DNA of 64,000 nt from Streptomyces jeddahensis (GTDB lineage: Bacteria > Actinomycetota > Actinomycetes > Streptomycetales > Streptomycetaceae), in the NCBI RefSeq assembly GCF_001642995.1, contig NZ_LOHS01000057.1, positions 40,861 to 104,860 of the forward strand, given 5' to 3'. Positions 10,041 to 18,833 of the stretch are shown one piece after another. The position numbers and the translations under genes were made by a program. Position 1 is the stretch's first letter. Every line of letters starts with the position of its first letter. The notes beneath the pieces were generated by a model. That model did no database searches and had not been told where the DNA came from. It saw nothing but the letters and a program-made list of their open reading frames with translations.

Positions 10041-10349
10041 TCAGCCGCCGGGGAGTTCCAGGTCGCTCTTGTTCAGCTCCTCGATGTTGACGTCCTTGAA
10101 CGTGAGTACCCGAACCTGCTTGACGAAGCGGGCAGGCCGGTACATGTCCCACACCCAGGCGTCCGCCATGGACACCTCGAAGAACACCTCTCCCTGGACG
10201 GAGTGCACCTGCATTTCGTAGTCGTTGGTGAGGTAGAAGCGCCGTTCGGTCTCGATCACGTATTTGAACAGACCGACGACATCGCGGTACTCCCGGTAGA
10301 GCTTCAGCTCCATCTCGGTCTCGTACTTCTCGAGGTCCTCGGCGCTCAT
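10041..10349 (-). CDS. DUF2469 family protein
   Basis: A 102-residue actinobacterial protein of unknown function beginning MSAEDLEKYETEMELKLYRE. It is rich in charged and aromatic residues (YVIETERRFYLTNDYEMQV, DAWVWDMYRP) and looks like a compact soluble domain. The family is strongly conserved in actinomycetes and usually lies between the signal peptidase/ribonuclease HII region and yraN, as here. No signal peptide or membrane segment is visible, and no catalytic motif is recognised. Confidence 0.88.
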   Translation of the reverse strand: MSAEDLEKYETEMELKLYREYRDVVGLFKYVIETERRFYLTNDYEMQVHSVQGEVFFEVSMADAWVWDMYRPARFVKQVRVLTFKDVNIEELNKSDLELPGG

Positions 10350-10405
10350 GGCATGTTCCCCTTCAGCCGTGCAGTCCCCCTATTGTCCACCAGCCACGCG
10401 GGCCC

Positions 10406-11170
10406 CTAGACGATTTCGGTGTCCAGAACCTCGGGCCGGTCAGGAGGACCCTCGTCGAGCAGCCTGCGGAGCAGCCCGGCGAGCTTGGTCGGATACACCG
10501 TCTCATGTGCCTCGGTCAGTTCCTGGCACGTCCACCAACGGGCTCCGGCGACGCTGCGCCGCTCCAGCTCCGTGAGCCCGGCCGCCGCGGTCGCCGTCTG
10601 CGTCGTACGACCCAGGTAGTACCACTCGTCCTGGTTCCAGCGCTGCCCGGCGAAGGGGAAGGAGCAGGTCCGCCGCCACAGCACCGGCCCTAGCTCGACC
10701 TCCGTGATGCCAGTCTCCTCCGCGAGCTCGCGCAGTGCGGCCTGCTCGCGGGTCTCGTCACCCTCCACGCCGCCGCCGGGTGTGAACCACCAGTCGTCCG
10801 CCGGATCATCCGGCTCATGACCGTGCAGCAGGAGGATGCGGTCCTGCGGGTCGAGCAGCACGACGCGGGCCACCTTCCGCAACGGCCGCGGCTCCCCGAG
10901 CCCGGCCACACCGGACGTGACCAGCCCGTCCGCACCGGTCGTGACCGGCCCGTCCGCCCCGGCAGCCATGGCCGAGCCCGCATCCCGCGCCCCGCCGCCA
11001 CAGTCCAGGACCGGCTCTCCGAGACCGCCGCGGTCCGTCGGCCCGGCCTCCGGCGCCGCGCTGGCCGACGGCCCGGAGCCGAACGGACCAGAGCCGTACG
11101 GACCACCACCGCCCGGGCCACCGCCTTCCGACCCGTCGACGCCAGATCCGGGCCTCACCTCAGCGGACAC
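10406..11170 (-). CDS. NUDIX hydrolase
   Basis: The Nudix box reads GGGVEGDETREQAALRELAE followed by ETG, with all key Glu residues present, so a nucleoside-diphosphate-linked substrate is likely. The domain covers roughly residues 95-240 of 254. The first 90 residues are a Gly/Pro/Ser/Ala-rich low-complexity leader, partly built of repeats around ADGPVTTGADG. The start GTG at 11170 follows GGAGGGAG by about nine bases and overlaps the sipZ stop by 11 bases; a GTG at 11158 is possible. It is cotranscribed with the sip genes. Confidence 0.88.
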   Translation of the reverse strand: MSAEVRPGSGVDGSEGGGPGGGGPYGSGPFGSGPSASAAPEAGPTDRGGLGEPVLDCGGGARDAGSAMAAGADGPVTTGADGLVTSGVAGLGEPRPLRKVARVVLLDPQDRILLLHGHEPDDPADDWWFTPGGGVEGDETREQAALRELAEETGITEVELGPVLWRRTCSFPFAGQRWNQDEWYYLGRTTQTATAAAGLTELERRSVAGARWWTCQELTEAHETVYPTKLAGLLRRLLDEGPPDRPEVLDTEIV

Positions 11171-11915
11171 GCACCGGCTCCCTCCGCCCGGCACCACTGC
11201 GGCCACGACCACGCCCGAGCCAAGCGGCCACCGGCCCGTACGCGGCCCCGCCCAGGACGAGCACGGCCCCCGCCACCACCGCGGCGACCATGAGCCGCAG
11301 CGGACCGGGCTGGGAGATGCCGCCGGTCAGCGCCTCGAAGCCGGTGGGCCGGGCGAGCATGCCGTCGAGGGGCCAGGCCACGGCGTCGACGCGGGCCGCC
11401 ACGGCGCTCCGCGGCACGGATCCGTTGCCCGCCTCCTGCAGGTGGGCCGTCGAGTCCAGCGAGCCGCTGCGCTCGTCGCCGAGCAGGAAGAGCCGCCCCT
11501 TCGGCACCGTGATGGCCGGAATGCCATTCATTGCCGCCTGGGTGCCCTTGGCGAGATACGGCTCGTCGATCTCCTTGCCGTTGACCGTCAGCTTGCCGTC
11601 GGTGCAGCAGGCGATCTTGTCGCCGCCCACCGCCACCACTCTCTTGACCATGGGCAGATCGCCCCAGGACTGCTGGCTGAAGACGACGACGTCACCGCGC
11701 CGTACCTGGCCGCCGTCGATGCGCTGCGCCAGCACACGGTCACCGGCGTCGATCGTGGGAGACATCGAGTCGGTCGGCACGGTGTACGGCTGGTACACGA
11801 TCGCGCCCCAGGCGAACCCTCCGAGGAAGAGCACACAGCCGAGGGCCACGGCCAGCCCCGACAGCACGCTGCCGAGCCTCCCGTGGCCCTCGCCTGTACG
11901 ACGTGTCCTGCTCAT
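11160..11915 (-). CDS. sipZ: Type I signal peptidase SipZ
   Basis: This is the fourth of four tandem leader peptidases, which cleave signal peptides outside the membrane. The 251-residue protein has an N-terminal membrane segment (about 17-40), the catalytic Ser in VPTDSM (S50), and the catalytic Lys in KRVVAVGGD (K91). The family box GDERSGSLDS takes the place of GDHRANSADS in SipX. A second hydrophobic segment (about 208-230) anchors the C terminus. The order sipW-X-Y-Z then Nudix matches the S. lividans cluster, which is the basis for the letter. Confidence 0.9.
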   Translation of the reverse strand: MSRTRRTGEGHGRLGSVLSGLAVALGCVLFLGGFAWGAIVYQPYTVPTDSMSPTIDAGDRVLAQRIDGGQVRRGDVVVFSQQSWGDLPMVKRVVAVGGDKIACCTDGKLTVNGKEIDEPYLAKGTQAAMNGIPAITVPKGRLFLLGDERSGSLDSTAHLQEAGNGSVPRSAVAARVDAVAWPLDGMLARPTGFEALTGGISQPGPLRLMVAAVVAGAVLVLGGAAYGPVAAWLGRGRGRSGAGRREPVRVR

Positions 11916-11996
11916 CCCAGTGCTCCCCCAAGTCGGAGACTCGACCTCGCGGCACGGCGTCCGGGCCGCGGAAGATCGGTGATCTGGGACGGCACC

Positions 11997-12998
11997 CTAC
12001 CCGGCGGTACCCACGCCAGAAACCCCGGAGTTACCGGACACAACCCGCCTCCGCCGCCACATCACCAGCGGCACGGCGCCCGCGAGACCCAGAGCCGCGG
12101 GAGCCGCGCCCAGGGCGGCGCTCAGACCCGGCTGGTCGAAGGTGTCCGGAACCGGCAGCGTGGCCCAGCGGGCGGGCGGCCAGGCGACCACGACGGCACG
12201 GCCCACGACGTTGTCCACGGGGACGGCTCCGCCACTGGAGTCGTTCTGGTGGTACCGGGAATCCAGCGAGTTCTGCCGGTGGTCACCCATGACCCAGATT
12301 TTGCCCTTGGGTACCGTGATCTTGAACTGGCCGCCCTGGTCGTCCATGCTGCACGGGGTGTTGCTGGGGTAGACGTACGGCTCGTTAAGCGCCTTGCCGT
12401 TGACCTTGAGCGGCCCCGTGCCCTCGCACTCGACGGTGTCGCCGCCCACGGCGATGACCCGCTTGATGAGGTCCTTCTCCTCGGCGGACGGCATCAGGCC
12501 GATCCAGCTGAGGAACTTCTGCACCGGGTTCGGCGTGACCATCGGCTCGCCCGCCAGCCAGTTGTCCGGGTCGTGGAAGACGACGACCTCGCCGCGCTCC
12601 GGCTCCGCACCGAACCACGGGGTCAGCTTGTCGACCAGCACCCGGTCGCCCCGCTGCAGCGTGTTCTGCATGGAGTCCGAGGGGATCGAGAACGCCTGCA
12701 CCAGGAAGGTCTTGATCAGCAGCGCGAGCACCAGCGCGATGCCGATGAGGAGCGGGAGCTCCTTCCAGAAGGACCGCGGCTTCTTCGGCTGCCTGCCGTG
12801 CCGGCCCGAGCCGCCGGGGCGACCGCCGCCCCCGCCCTCGCCGCCGTTCCCACCGTCGCCGTCGCCCGTGCCACCGCTGCCGGTGTCACTCCCGGGGATC
12901 ACGCCGTCTGCCGCACCCGGACGACCGGGACGCCCTGGCTGATCCTCGGGGCCGTCGTGTCCGGACCGTGCGCCGACCGCCAAATCCCCCACATCCAC
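11997..12998 (-). CDS. sipY: Type I signal peptidase SipY
   Basis: The product is up to 333 residues, with a long cytoplasmic Gly/Asp-rich leader (about 1-75) and one membrane segment (about 81-100). The catalytic Ser is S109 in IPSDSM and the catalytic Lys is K179 in KRVIAVGGD. The GDHRQNSLDSRYH box follows and a hydrophobic C-terminal stretch ends in RRRR. The start is uncertain: GTG at 12998 overlaps the end of sipX by 113 bases, while GTG at 12902 would reduce this to 17 but remove much of the leader. Confidence 0.88.
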   Translation of the reverse strand: MDVGDLAVGARSGHDGPEDQPGRPGRPGAADGVIPGSDTGSGGTGDGDGGNGGEGGGGGRPGGSGRHGRQPKKPRSFWKELPLLIGIALVLALLIKTFLVQAFSIPSDSMQNTLQRGDRVLVDKLTPWFGAEPERGEVVVFHDPDNWLAGEPMVTPNPVQKFLSWIGLMPSAEEKDLIKRVIAVGGDTVECEGTGPLKVNGKALNEPYVYPSNTPCSMDDQGGQFKITVPKGKIWVMGDHRQNSLDSRYHQNDSSGGAVPVDNVVGRAVVVAWPPARWATLPVPDTFDQPGLSAALGAAPAALGLAGAVPLVMWRRRRVVSGNSGVSGVGTAG

Positions 12999-13959
12999 TC
13001 CTCACTCCGTGCCGCAGCCAGCGTCCCGTACGACGCAGGCCCACCACTCCCATAACGAGCGGGAGTTCCGCAGGGCTCGGGAGCGGGATCAATCCGTTGA
13101 GATCCGCGGAGGCCAGCCTATGCGACGGCTCGAGCGCGGTGGTCGATCCGCTGCTCGCGTCGGGCACGGACGCGTACGTCTCCGGCTCTTCCAGTGTGCT
13201 CCAGTGGCTCACCGGCCACGCGATGACGAGCGCCCGGCCGACCACCTCGTCCTCGGACACGGTTCCGCTGAAGGCCTCGTCGCGGTGGTAGCGGGAGTCG
13301 GCGGAGTTCGCACGATGGTCGCCCATCACCCATAGCCGCCCCTGGGGAACCGTCACCTCGAACGGCAGCGTCGACGGCTTGTTGCCCGGGTGGACGTACG
13401 GCTCGTTCAGCGGGACACCGTTGACGGTGACCCGCCCTTGCTCGTCGCAGCACTTCACCGTGTCTCCGCCGACCGCGATGACGCGCTTGATCAGGTCCCG
13501 CTCGTCCGCGGAGGGCAGCAGGCCGATGAAGGTCAGCCCCTGCTTGATCTGCTTGACCCCCACGGGATCGTCCGCGGGCTGGTTCTGCTCCTGCTCGAGC
13601 CACTTCCCGGGGTCCTTGAACACGACGACGTCACCGCGCTCCGGCTTCGCGCCGAACCACGGGGTCAGCTTGTCCACGAGGACCCGGTCGCCGATCTTGA
13701 TCGTCTGCTCCATGGAGCCCGACGGGATCACGAAGGCCTGCACGAGGAAGGTCTTCAGGACGAGGGCTATCAGCAGGGCGACACCGACGAGGAGAGGGAT
13801 CTCCTTCAGCGCCGAACGCTGCCGGCGCCGCTTGACCTTGCGTGCCAGCTTGCGGCGTTCGGCACGGCCGGGCAGTACGGGGCCGCTGGTGGGCCGGGAC
13901 CCGGTGGGCAACCTGGTGTCGGCGCGGTGGCCGGCGCGGGGGCGTCCGCGGCTACCCAT
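12886..13959 (-). CDS. sipX: Type I signal peptidase SipX
   Basis: A 357-residue signal peptidase with a basic N terminus and a membrane segment at about 54-76. The Ser/Lys dyad is S82 in IPSGSM and K158 in KRVIAVGGD, and GDHRANSADSRYH forms box E. The C terminus is longer than I recall for S. lividans SipX (about 320) and is Arg/Gly-rich over its last 35 residues. This tail is encoded by the DNA that also encodes the SipY leader in another frame. The start ATG at 13959 overlaps the sipW stop by eight bases. Confidence 0.9.
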   Translation of the reverse strand: MGSRGRPRAGHRADTRLPTGSRPTSGPVLPGRAERRKLARKVKRRRQRSALKEIPLLVGVALLIALVLKTFLVQAFVIPSGSMEQTIKIGDRVLVDKLTPWFGAKPERGDVVVFKDPGKWLEQEQNQPADDPVGVKQIKQGLTFIGLLPSADERDLIKRVIAVGGDTVKCCDEQGRVTVNGVPLNEPYVHPGNKPSTLPFEVTVPQGRLWVMGDHRANSADSRYHRDEAFSGTVSEDEVVGRALVIAWPVSHWSTLEEPETYASVPDASSGSTTALEPSHRLASADLNGLIPLPSPAELPLVMGVVGLRRTGRWLRHGVRSGCGGFGGRRTVRTRRPRGSARASRSSGCGRRRDPRE

Positions 13960-14692
13960 GCGCACCGCCGGGGGCGGGCACGCGCGCGTAGTCGTCCGGA
14001 CGGTGGAGGGACGTCCAGTGGTCGATGGGCCAGCCGATCCAGTCGGCTCTTCCGATCACATCGTCGACGGGGATCATGCCGCCGCCGGGCGACCCGAGGT
14101 GGTCGCGGGAGTCCCTGGAGTCGCTGCGGTGGTCGCCGAGCACGAAAAGTCTGCCGTCGGGCACGACGACGTCGAATGTGACCTGCGAGGGGGTGTCTCC
14201 CGGATAGAGGTAGGTCTCGTCCACCGACCGGTCGTTCACCTCGATCCTCCCCTGCCTGTCGCAGCAGACCACATGGTCTCCCCCTACGCCCACGACCCGC
14301 TTGATGTAGTCGGCGTCGCCGAAGTACCCGGTGCCGTCGAACACCACGACGTCACCGCGGAGCGGCTCAGCACCGAAACGGTACGCCAACTTGTTGACCA
14401 GTACGCGGTCCCCGACCCGGAACGCGGGTTCCATGGAGCTGCTCGGAATCTGGAACGGCTGCATCACAAACCGGCTGAACAGCAGCAGAAAGACCAGGCA
14501 GAGCAGCACAGTCAGGGTGAGTCGTCCGCCGGGCAGCCACTGCGTGATCCTCCCCGCCGGCGCGGTGGACCCCCGCGAAGTGGGCCCCAACGCAGAGAGC
14601 GACCGCTCCCCCGGCCCCTCGGGTTCCGAGATCTCCTCGGAGGAGGGGCGGGAGGAGCGGTCGCGCTCCGTCGGCTGTTCTGCGGTGTCCAT
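13952..14692 (-). CDS. sipW: Type I signal peptidase SipW
   Basis: The first gene of the signal peptidase cluster, 246 residues. It has a charged 50-residue cytoplasmic leader, one membrane segment (about 59-75), catalytic Ser S86 in IPSSSM and Lys K131 in KRVVGVGGD. The GDHRSDSRDS box follows. Unlike SipX, SipY and SipZ, it shows no hydrophobic stretch at the C terminus, so it probably has a single anchor. It lies about 60 bases after rplS on the same strand, so it may share transcripts with the ribosomal genes. Confidence 0.9.
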   Translation of the reverse strand: MDTAEQPTERDRSSRPSSEEISEPEGPGERSLSALGPTSRGSTAPAGRITQWLPGGRLTLTVLLCLVFLLLFSRFVMQPFQIPSSSMEPAFRVGDRVLVNKLAYRFGAEPLRGDVVVFDGTGYFGDADYIKRVVGVGGDHVVCCDRQGRIEVNDRSVDETYLYPGDTPSQVTFDVVVPDGRLFVLGDHRSDSRDSRDHLGSPGGGMIPVDDVIGRADWIGWPIDHWTSLHRPDDYARVPAPGGAHG

Positions 14693-14751
14693 CGAGGCCA
14701 GATGGTATCCGGCCCCGATGTGACGTCCTATGACGCCTTGTTCGCGGGAGC

Positions 14752-15102
14752 TCAGCTCTCGCGCTTCTCCTTGATCTTCGCGGCCTTGCCGCGCAGGTCG
14801 CGCAGGTAGTACAGCTTGGCGCGACGCACGTCACCGCGGGTGACGAGCTCGATCTTCTCGAAGATCGGGCTGTGCACCGGGAAGGTGCGCTCGACGCCGA
14901 CGGAGAAGGAGACCTTGCGGACCGTGAAGGTCTCGCGGACGCCGGAGCCCTGGCGACGGATCACAACGCCCTTGAACTGCTGCACACGGGAGCGGTTGCC
15001 CTCGATGACGCGCACGTGGACGTTGACGGTGTCACCCGGGCGGAAGGCCGGGATGTCGCTGCGCAGCGACGCGCTGTCGACGGAGTCGAGCAGGTGAGAC
15101 AT
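14752..15102 (-). CDS. rplS: 50S ribosomal protein L19
   Basis: L19 sits at the interface of the two ribosomal subunits. The 116-residue product begins [20 protein letters not shown] and shows the family signatures [34 protein letters not shown] and the basic C terminus [11 protein letters not shown]. Length is normal. The ATG at 15102 is followed downstream by the sip genes and preceded by trmD, the usual rpsP-rimM-trmD-rplS order. Confidence 0.97.
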   Translation of the reverse strand: MSHLLDSVDSASLRSDIPAFRPGDTVNVHVRVIEGNRSRVQQFKGVVIRRQGSGVRETFTVRKVSFSVGVERTFPVHSPIFEKIELVTRGDVRRAKLYYLRDLRGKAAKIKEKRES

Positions 15103-15239
15103 GATCGTCTGCTTTCTTCGCTGATGCCACAGGTCATCAACGGGAAGTCGTTACTGGAAGTGAGAGTGCCGTGGTCGTCGGGGCGGGCGTCGTGTCCCCC
15201 TGTGGCAGGGGCGCACGCCGGACGACGCACAACAGCGGT

Positions 15240-16073
15240 CTATTCTTCCACGCCCTCTGGCCTGCGCCAAAATCGCCCGTGCGGCACCCCTTCGGGGTCC
15301 GGCTCCCAGCCCAGGATGGAGAGCATTTCACGGTCCTTCTTGTCGAAGGCCGACGGCTCGCAGTGCTCGATCAGGTCGGGCCGGTTGTGCGTCGTACGCC
15401 GCAGCGCCTCGTCCCTGCGCCAGCGCGCGATCTTGCCGTGGTGGCCGCTGAGCAGGACGTCCGGGATGCCGCGGCCGCGCCACTGCGGCGGCTTGGTGTA
15501 GACGGGCCCCTCGAGGAGGTTGGCCATGGCGCCGGGCGCGAACGAGTCGTCGCGGTGGGACTCGGCGTTGCCGAGCACGCCGGGCAGCAGCCGGGCCACG
15601 GCCTCCGTGACGACCAGGACGGCCGCTTCGCCGCCGGCCAGCACGTAGTCGCCGATGGACACCTCGTAGACGGGTATGCGGGTCGCGTACTCGTCGATGA
15701 CGCGGCGGTCGATGCCCTCGTACCGGGCGGGCGTGAAGATCAGCCAGGGCCGCTCGGAGAGCTCGACGGCGAGCTCCTGGTTGAAGGGGCGCCCGCTCGG
15801 CGTGGGGACGACGAGGACGGGTCCGTGGGAGCCCGTCTCGTAGCCGTCGGCGAGGATCTCGTCGAGGGCGTCGCCCCATGGCTCGGTCTTCATGACCATG
15901 CCGGGGCCGCCGCCGTACGGGGTGTCGTCGACCGTGTTGTGCCGGTCGTACGTCCACTGCCTGAGGTCGTGCACGCGGACGTCGAGCTGTCCACGCGCGC
16001 GTGCCTTGCCGACGAGGGAGACGTTCAGCGGTTCCAGGTATTCGGGGAAGATCGTGACGACGTCGAGCCGCAT
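15240..16073 (-). CDS. trmD: tRNA (guanine37-N1)-methyltransferase
   Basis: TrmD methylates G37 of tRNAs next to the anticodon, using S-adenosylmethionine bound in a trefoil knot. The 277-residue protein begins [16 protein letters not shown] and has the knot motifs DDTPYGGGPGMVM, PARYEGIDRRVIDEY and EVSIGDYVLAGGEAA, plus the conserved Asp-rich HRDDSF region. The ATG at 16073 shares one base with the rimM TAA stop (TAATG), so the two are translationally coupled. Confidence 0.97.
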   Translation of the reverse strand: MRLDVVTIFPEYLEPLNVSLVGKARARGQLDVRVHDLRQWTYDRHNTVDDTPYGGGPGMVMKTEPWGDALDEILADGYETGSHGPVLVVPTPSGRPFNQELAVELSERPWLIFTPARYEGIDRRVIDEYATRIPVYEVSIGDYVLAGGEAAVLVVTEAVARLLPGVLGNAESHRDDSFAPGAMANLLEGPVYTKPPQWRGRGIPDVLLSGHHGKIARWRRDEALRRTTHNRPDLIEHCEPSAFDKKDREMLSILGWEPDPEGVPHGRFWRRPEGVEE

Positions 16074-16615
16074 TACGCCTCTTCCCGGGAGGACGCGATC
16101 TCGGCCCCGTCGTCGATCAGGCCGGGCGGCGGGTCGATGACCGCGCGCTGCTCCTCGAGGTCGATCTCGGTGACGATCTCCTCGACGAACGGGACGAAGA
16201 CCTCGGTGCCGTCGGGGCGTTCCACCACGAACAGGTCCTGCGAGGGCAGGTGCGAGATCTCGGTGATCCGGCCGACCTCCACGCCGTCCTTGGTGACGAC
16301 ATCCAGATCGATCAGCTGGTGGTCGTAGTACTCGTCCTCGCCCTCGGGCAGTTCCTCCGGGTCGACCTCGGCGATCAGGAGCGTGTTCCGCAGTGCCTCG
16401 GCGGCGTTTCGGTCGGTCACGCCCTCGAAGCGCAGCAGGAGGCGGCCGCTGTGGACGCGGCCCGTCTCGATGGTCAGCGGTCCGGTGGCGGCCGGGTCGG
16501 TGGCCAGGACGGCGCCGGGTGCGAGCCGCAGTTCCGGCTCGTCGGTACGTACCTCGACGGTGACCTCGCCCTTGATGCCGTGGGCGCGGCCGATCCGTGC
16601 GACTACCAGCTGCAC
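16073..16615 (-). CDS. rimM: Ribosome maturation factor RimM
   Basis: RimM helps assemble the head of the 30S subunit. The 180-residue product begins [18 protein letters not shown], the family signature, and ends with a PRC-barrel domain (about 95-165) containing [20 protein letters not shown] and VPFVEEIV. The last 15 residues are acidic and variable. The gene lies between khpA and trmD in the rpsP operon. A hairpin about 55 bases upstream may lower read-through from khpA. Confidence 0.95.
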   Translation of the reverse strand: MQLVVARIGRAHGIKGEVTVEVRTDEPELRLAPGAVLATDPAATGPLTIETGRVHSGRLLLRFEGVTDRNAAEALRNTLLIAEVDPEELPEGEDEYYDHQLIDLDVVTKDGVEVGRITEISHLPSQDLFVVERPDGTEVFVPFVEEIVTEIDLEEQRAVIDPPPGLIDDGAEIASSREEA

Positions 16616-16670
16616 TGTGCTTGATCTCCTGTCGGAACGACGGGGAGCCGAAGGCGGCTCATACGACTGC

Positions 16671-16704
16671 GGGCCGGGGACGGCCCAGTGGCCCTCCCCG
16701 GCCC
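16671..16704 (-). terminator. Hairpin between khpA and rimM
   Basis: GGGCCGGGGA at 16671-16680 pairs perfectly with TCCCCGGCCC at 16695-16704 around a 14-base loop. It lies inside the 110-base gap of the operon and may attenuate transcription into rimM. No T tract is present. Confidence 0.55.
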
Positions 16705-16725
16705 GAGCCGGTGCTGCGTTCTGCG

Positions 16726-16965
16726 TCAGCGGACGTTGTCGACGTCGACCAGGTCGACGCGGACGCCGCGGCCGCCGATGGCGCCCACGACGGTGCGCAG
16801 GGCGCGCGCGGTGCGGCCGTTGCGACCGATCACCTTGCCGAGGTCGTCGGGGTGGACCCGGACCTCGAGCACGCGCCCGCGGCGCAGGTTGCGCGAGGCC
16901 ACCTGCACATCGTCAGGGTTGTCGACGATGCCCTTCACGAGGTGCTCGAGAGCCTCCTCGAGCAT
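16726..16965 (-). CDS. khpA: KH-domain RNA-binding protein
   Basis: A 79-residue single KH domain protein (KhpA family). It carries the KH signature [18 protein letters not shown] (residues about 43-60) that contacts RNA, and an acidic N terminus starting [17 protein letters not shown]. In other bacteria KhpA with KhpB binds RNA and affects cell division and elongation; its role here is inferred only from family. It begins two bases after the rpsP stop, so it is in the same transcript. Confidence 0.93.
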   Translation of the reverse strand: MLEEALEHLVKGIVDNPDDVQVASRNLRRGRVLEVRVHPDDLGKVIGRNGRTARALRTVVGAIGGRGVRVDLVDVDNVR

Positions 16966-16967
16966 GC

Positions 16968-17396
16968 TCAGGCCTCGGTCGACTCAGACGAAGAAGACTC
17001 AGCCGGGGCCTCGTCCTTCTTCTCAGCCTTCTTCTTCTGGGTGATCGCCTCACCCTTGGCCTCGTCCTCGCCGCCCAGGGCGTCGAACGACGGGCGCGTG
17101 GCCTTCGGCTCGGCGACGAGCAGCGGCGCCGGGGCGGGCTCGCCCTTGAACTTCTGCCAGTCGCCGGTCTTCTTCAGGATGGCCAGAACGGGCTCGGTCG
17201 GCTGCGCGCCGACACCCAGCCAGTACGCCACGCGCTCGGCGTCGACCTCGATGCGCGACGGGTTCTGCACCGGGTGGTACAGACCGATCTCCTCGATGGC
17301 CCGGCCGTCACGGCGGGTGCGGGAGTCGGCGACGACGATGCGGTAGTGAGGCGAACGGATCTTGCCCAGACGCTTCAGCTTGATCTTGACTGCCAC
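16968..17396 (-). CDS. rpsP: 30S ribosomal protein S16
   Basis: S16 is a small-subunit assembly protein. The product begins [20 protein letters not shown] and includes [14 protein letters not shown] and [15 protein letters not shown], all S16 signatures. At 142 residues it has an actinobacterial C-terminal tail rich in Lys, Glu and Ser. The start is GTG at 17396, about ten bases after GGAGAA; the upstream in-frame reading to 17432 is not supported. It leads the rpsP-khpA-rimM-trmD-rplS run. Confidence 0.97.
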   Translation of the reverse strand: MAVKIKLKRLGKIRSPHYRIVVADSRTRRDGRAIEEIGLYHPVQNPSRIEVDAERVAYWLGVGAQPTEPVLAILKKTGDWQKFKGEPAPAPLLVAEPKATRPSFDALGGEDEAKGEAITQKKKAEKKDEAPAESSSSESTEA

Positions 17397-17563
17397 GGGA
17401 GTGGATTCTCCTGGTTTGACGTGGTTGGGCACAACGAGATGCCGCGTGGGGTTGCGGTACCCGATGGCCCGATGGACGCGTCAGCCGGAGGAGAGAGGGG
17501 TCCTGTGCGGCTGTCGAGTACAGCTAGCCATTGTGCCATACGCCAAGGACACGGCCGAACCCG

Positions 17564-17623
17564 GACCGGTGCCGCCGCGAGGGCAGCCCGTATGACCGGT
17601 GCCGCCGTCAGGGCAGCCCGCAT
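17564..17623. repeat. Two tandem 30-bp copies
   Basis: The unit GACCGGTGCCGCCG..AGGGCAGCCCG.AT occurs at 17564-17593 and 17594-17623 with three differences. It lies 40 bases past the stop of the SprT-like gene and upstream of rpsP. One of several short arrays beside gene ends in this window. Confidence 0.75.
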
Positions 17624-17662
17624 GGCGCCCCGTCCCGACGCCATACGGGCTCCCGGAGCGGT

Positions 17663-18259
17663 TCAGCTCGCGACAGCGGCGACCGCTTCGGGGATACGGA
17701 AGGGCTTGCCGCAGCCCCCGCAGACGATCGGTGCTTGGGCCAGGACGGACGGGACGACCCGCACATTGCGCCCGCAGTCGCACACCGCCTTGACGCGTAC
17801 GCCGCCCCCGGAGGAGCCGTGCCGGGCGGCCGGGCCCCGGAAGCTGCGCGCCGTGTCGCCCGCGGTCGCGGCGGAGTGCGCCTTCAGGGCGCGCTGCAGC
17901 CGCTCGATCGTGGGGCGGTAGCGTCTCTTCGCCTCGGCGTTGAGCGTGACCAGCGAGAAGCCGCTGCTGGGGTGCGGCTCGTCCGGGTGGTCGAGGCCCA
18001 TCTCCTCGGCGATCGCGAGGAATCTGCGGTTGTGGTACCGGCCGGCGCGGGAGGTGTCGCGGATTCCTCGCGCGGCGGCGATGCCGTGGACTGCCTCGTG
18101 GAGCAGTCGCTCGAAGGAGAGCTCGTGCCCGCAGGCGGACGACGACTCCCCGATCAGTGATTCGGGCTCGGCAAGATCCGGCAGCTCGGGGTGGTGCCGC
18201 TGAATGTCGGCCCACGCCTGTGCCAGCTCTGCGGCGAGAACAGGTGGTGTCGTGCTCAC
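17663..18259 (-). CDS. SprT-like putative zinc metalloprotein
   Basis: The 198-residue protein holds an HEAVH zinc-peptidase motif (H54-E55...H58) with a likely third ligand in GRYHNRRF (H76), a layout like SprT/Spartan-type domains. The C terminus has two Cys pairs, CDC (160, 162) and CGGC (180, 183), that could form a zinc ribbon. Bacterial relatives are mostly uncharacterised; a DNA- or RNA-linked protease is only a guess. The ATG at 18259 gives a soluble protein without signal peptide. It is on the same strand as rpsP but 266 bases upstream. Confidence 0.75.
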   Translation of the reverse strand: MSTTPPVLAAELAQAWADIQRHHPELPDLAEPESLIGESSSACGHELSFERLLHEAVHGIAAARGIRDTSRAGRYHNRRFLAIAEEMGLDHPDEPHPSSGFSLVTLNAEAKRRYRPTIERLQRALKAHSAATAGDTARSFRGPAARHGSSGGGVRVKAVCDCGRNVRVVPSVLAQAPIVCGGCGKPFRIPEAVAAVAS

Positions 18260-18833
18260 GTCGTGAGAACGAGCCGGGGTGCCCCAGTGTTCCTATTCCG
18301 GGGCATCCCAAATAATTTGCACGTACCCGTCAGTTGCCGCTGATGCGTCCTGACGAGGGCGGGTGCGCTGATCTACGGAGAAGCCTCACAGCTCACGCCA
18401 AGGTGGTACGTAGTGGCGCGTACGCCCCGGCGCGTAGCCGCTGTCATCGCGCCGGGAAACCAGTTGCCGTCCGATGCGCAAGTGACGTTTCAGCCGCTGT
18501 TGTACGCCGCTGTGAGGGGCTCAGTATGCCTCCGCCGGGATCGAGACGGTACCGGGGGTGTCGTCCGCTTCCGGCACCGCCCCGTCCTCGGTGACCAGAC
18601 GGCGTACGGTCCCCCGCGTCATGGCGAGTTCGGCCTTGCCGCCGGGGTGCTGACCAGCGGCAGTCCGGCGGCGCACGGGGGCGTACGACGGTGGCACGCA
18701 AGCATTGGCCCGTAACCCCTGGACGCCACGGCGGAAGCGGAGTTTTCTGGCATACGGGGGATGCGGGTGCACTGCCCCGGGGGGGCAGGGGAGCACATCA
18801 CGGCAGTAACTCTCGGTGGATTGGGGCCACTTA
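18260..18833. other. 574-bp region without a firm gene
   Basis: Two weak candidates overlap here. On the plus strand a GTG at 18413 follows AAGGTGG at six bases and opens 100 codons to 18715, but its third-position GC is lower than in neighbours. On the minus strand an ORF ending at 18521 has better codon bias over its last 34 codons (from ATG at 18622). Neither protein resembles a family I know. The methyltransferase promoter must also lie in the right part of this region. Confidence 0.5.
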
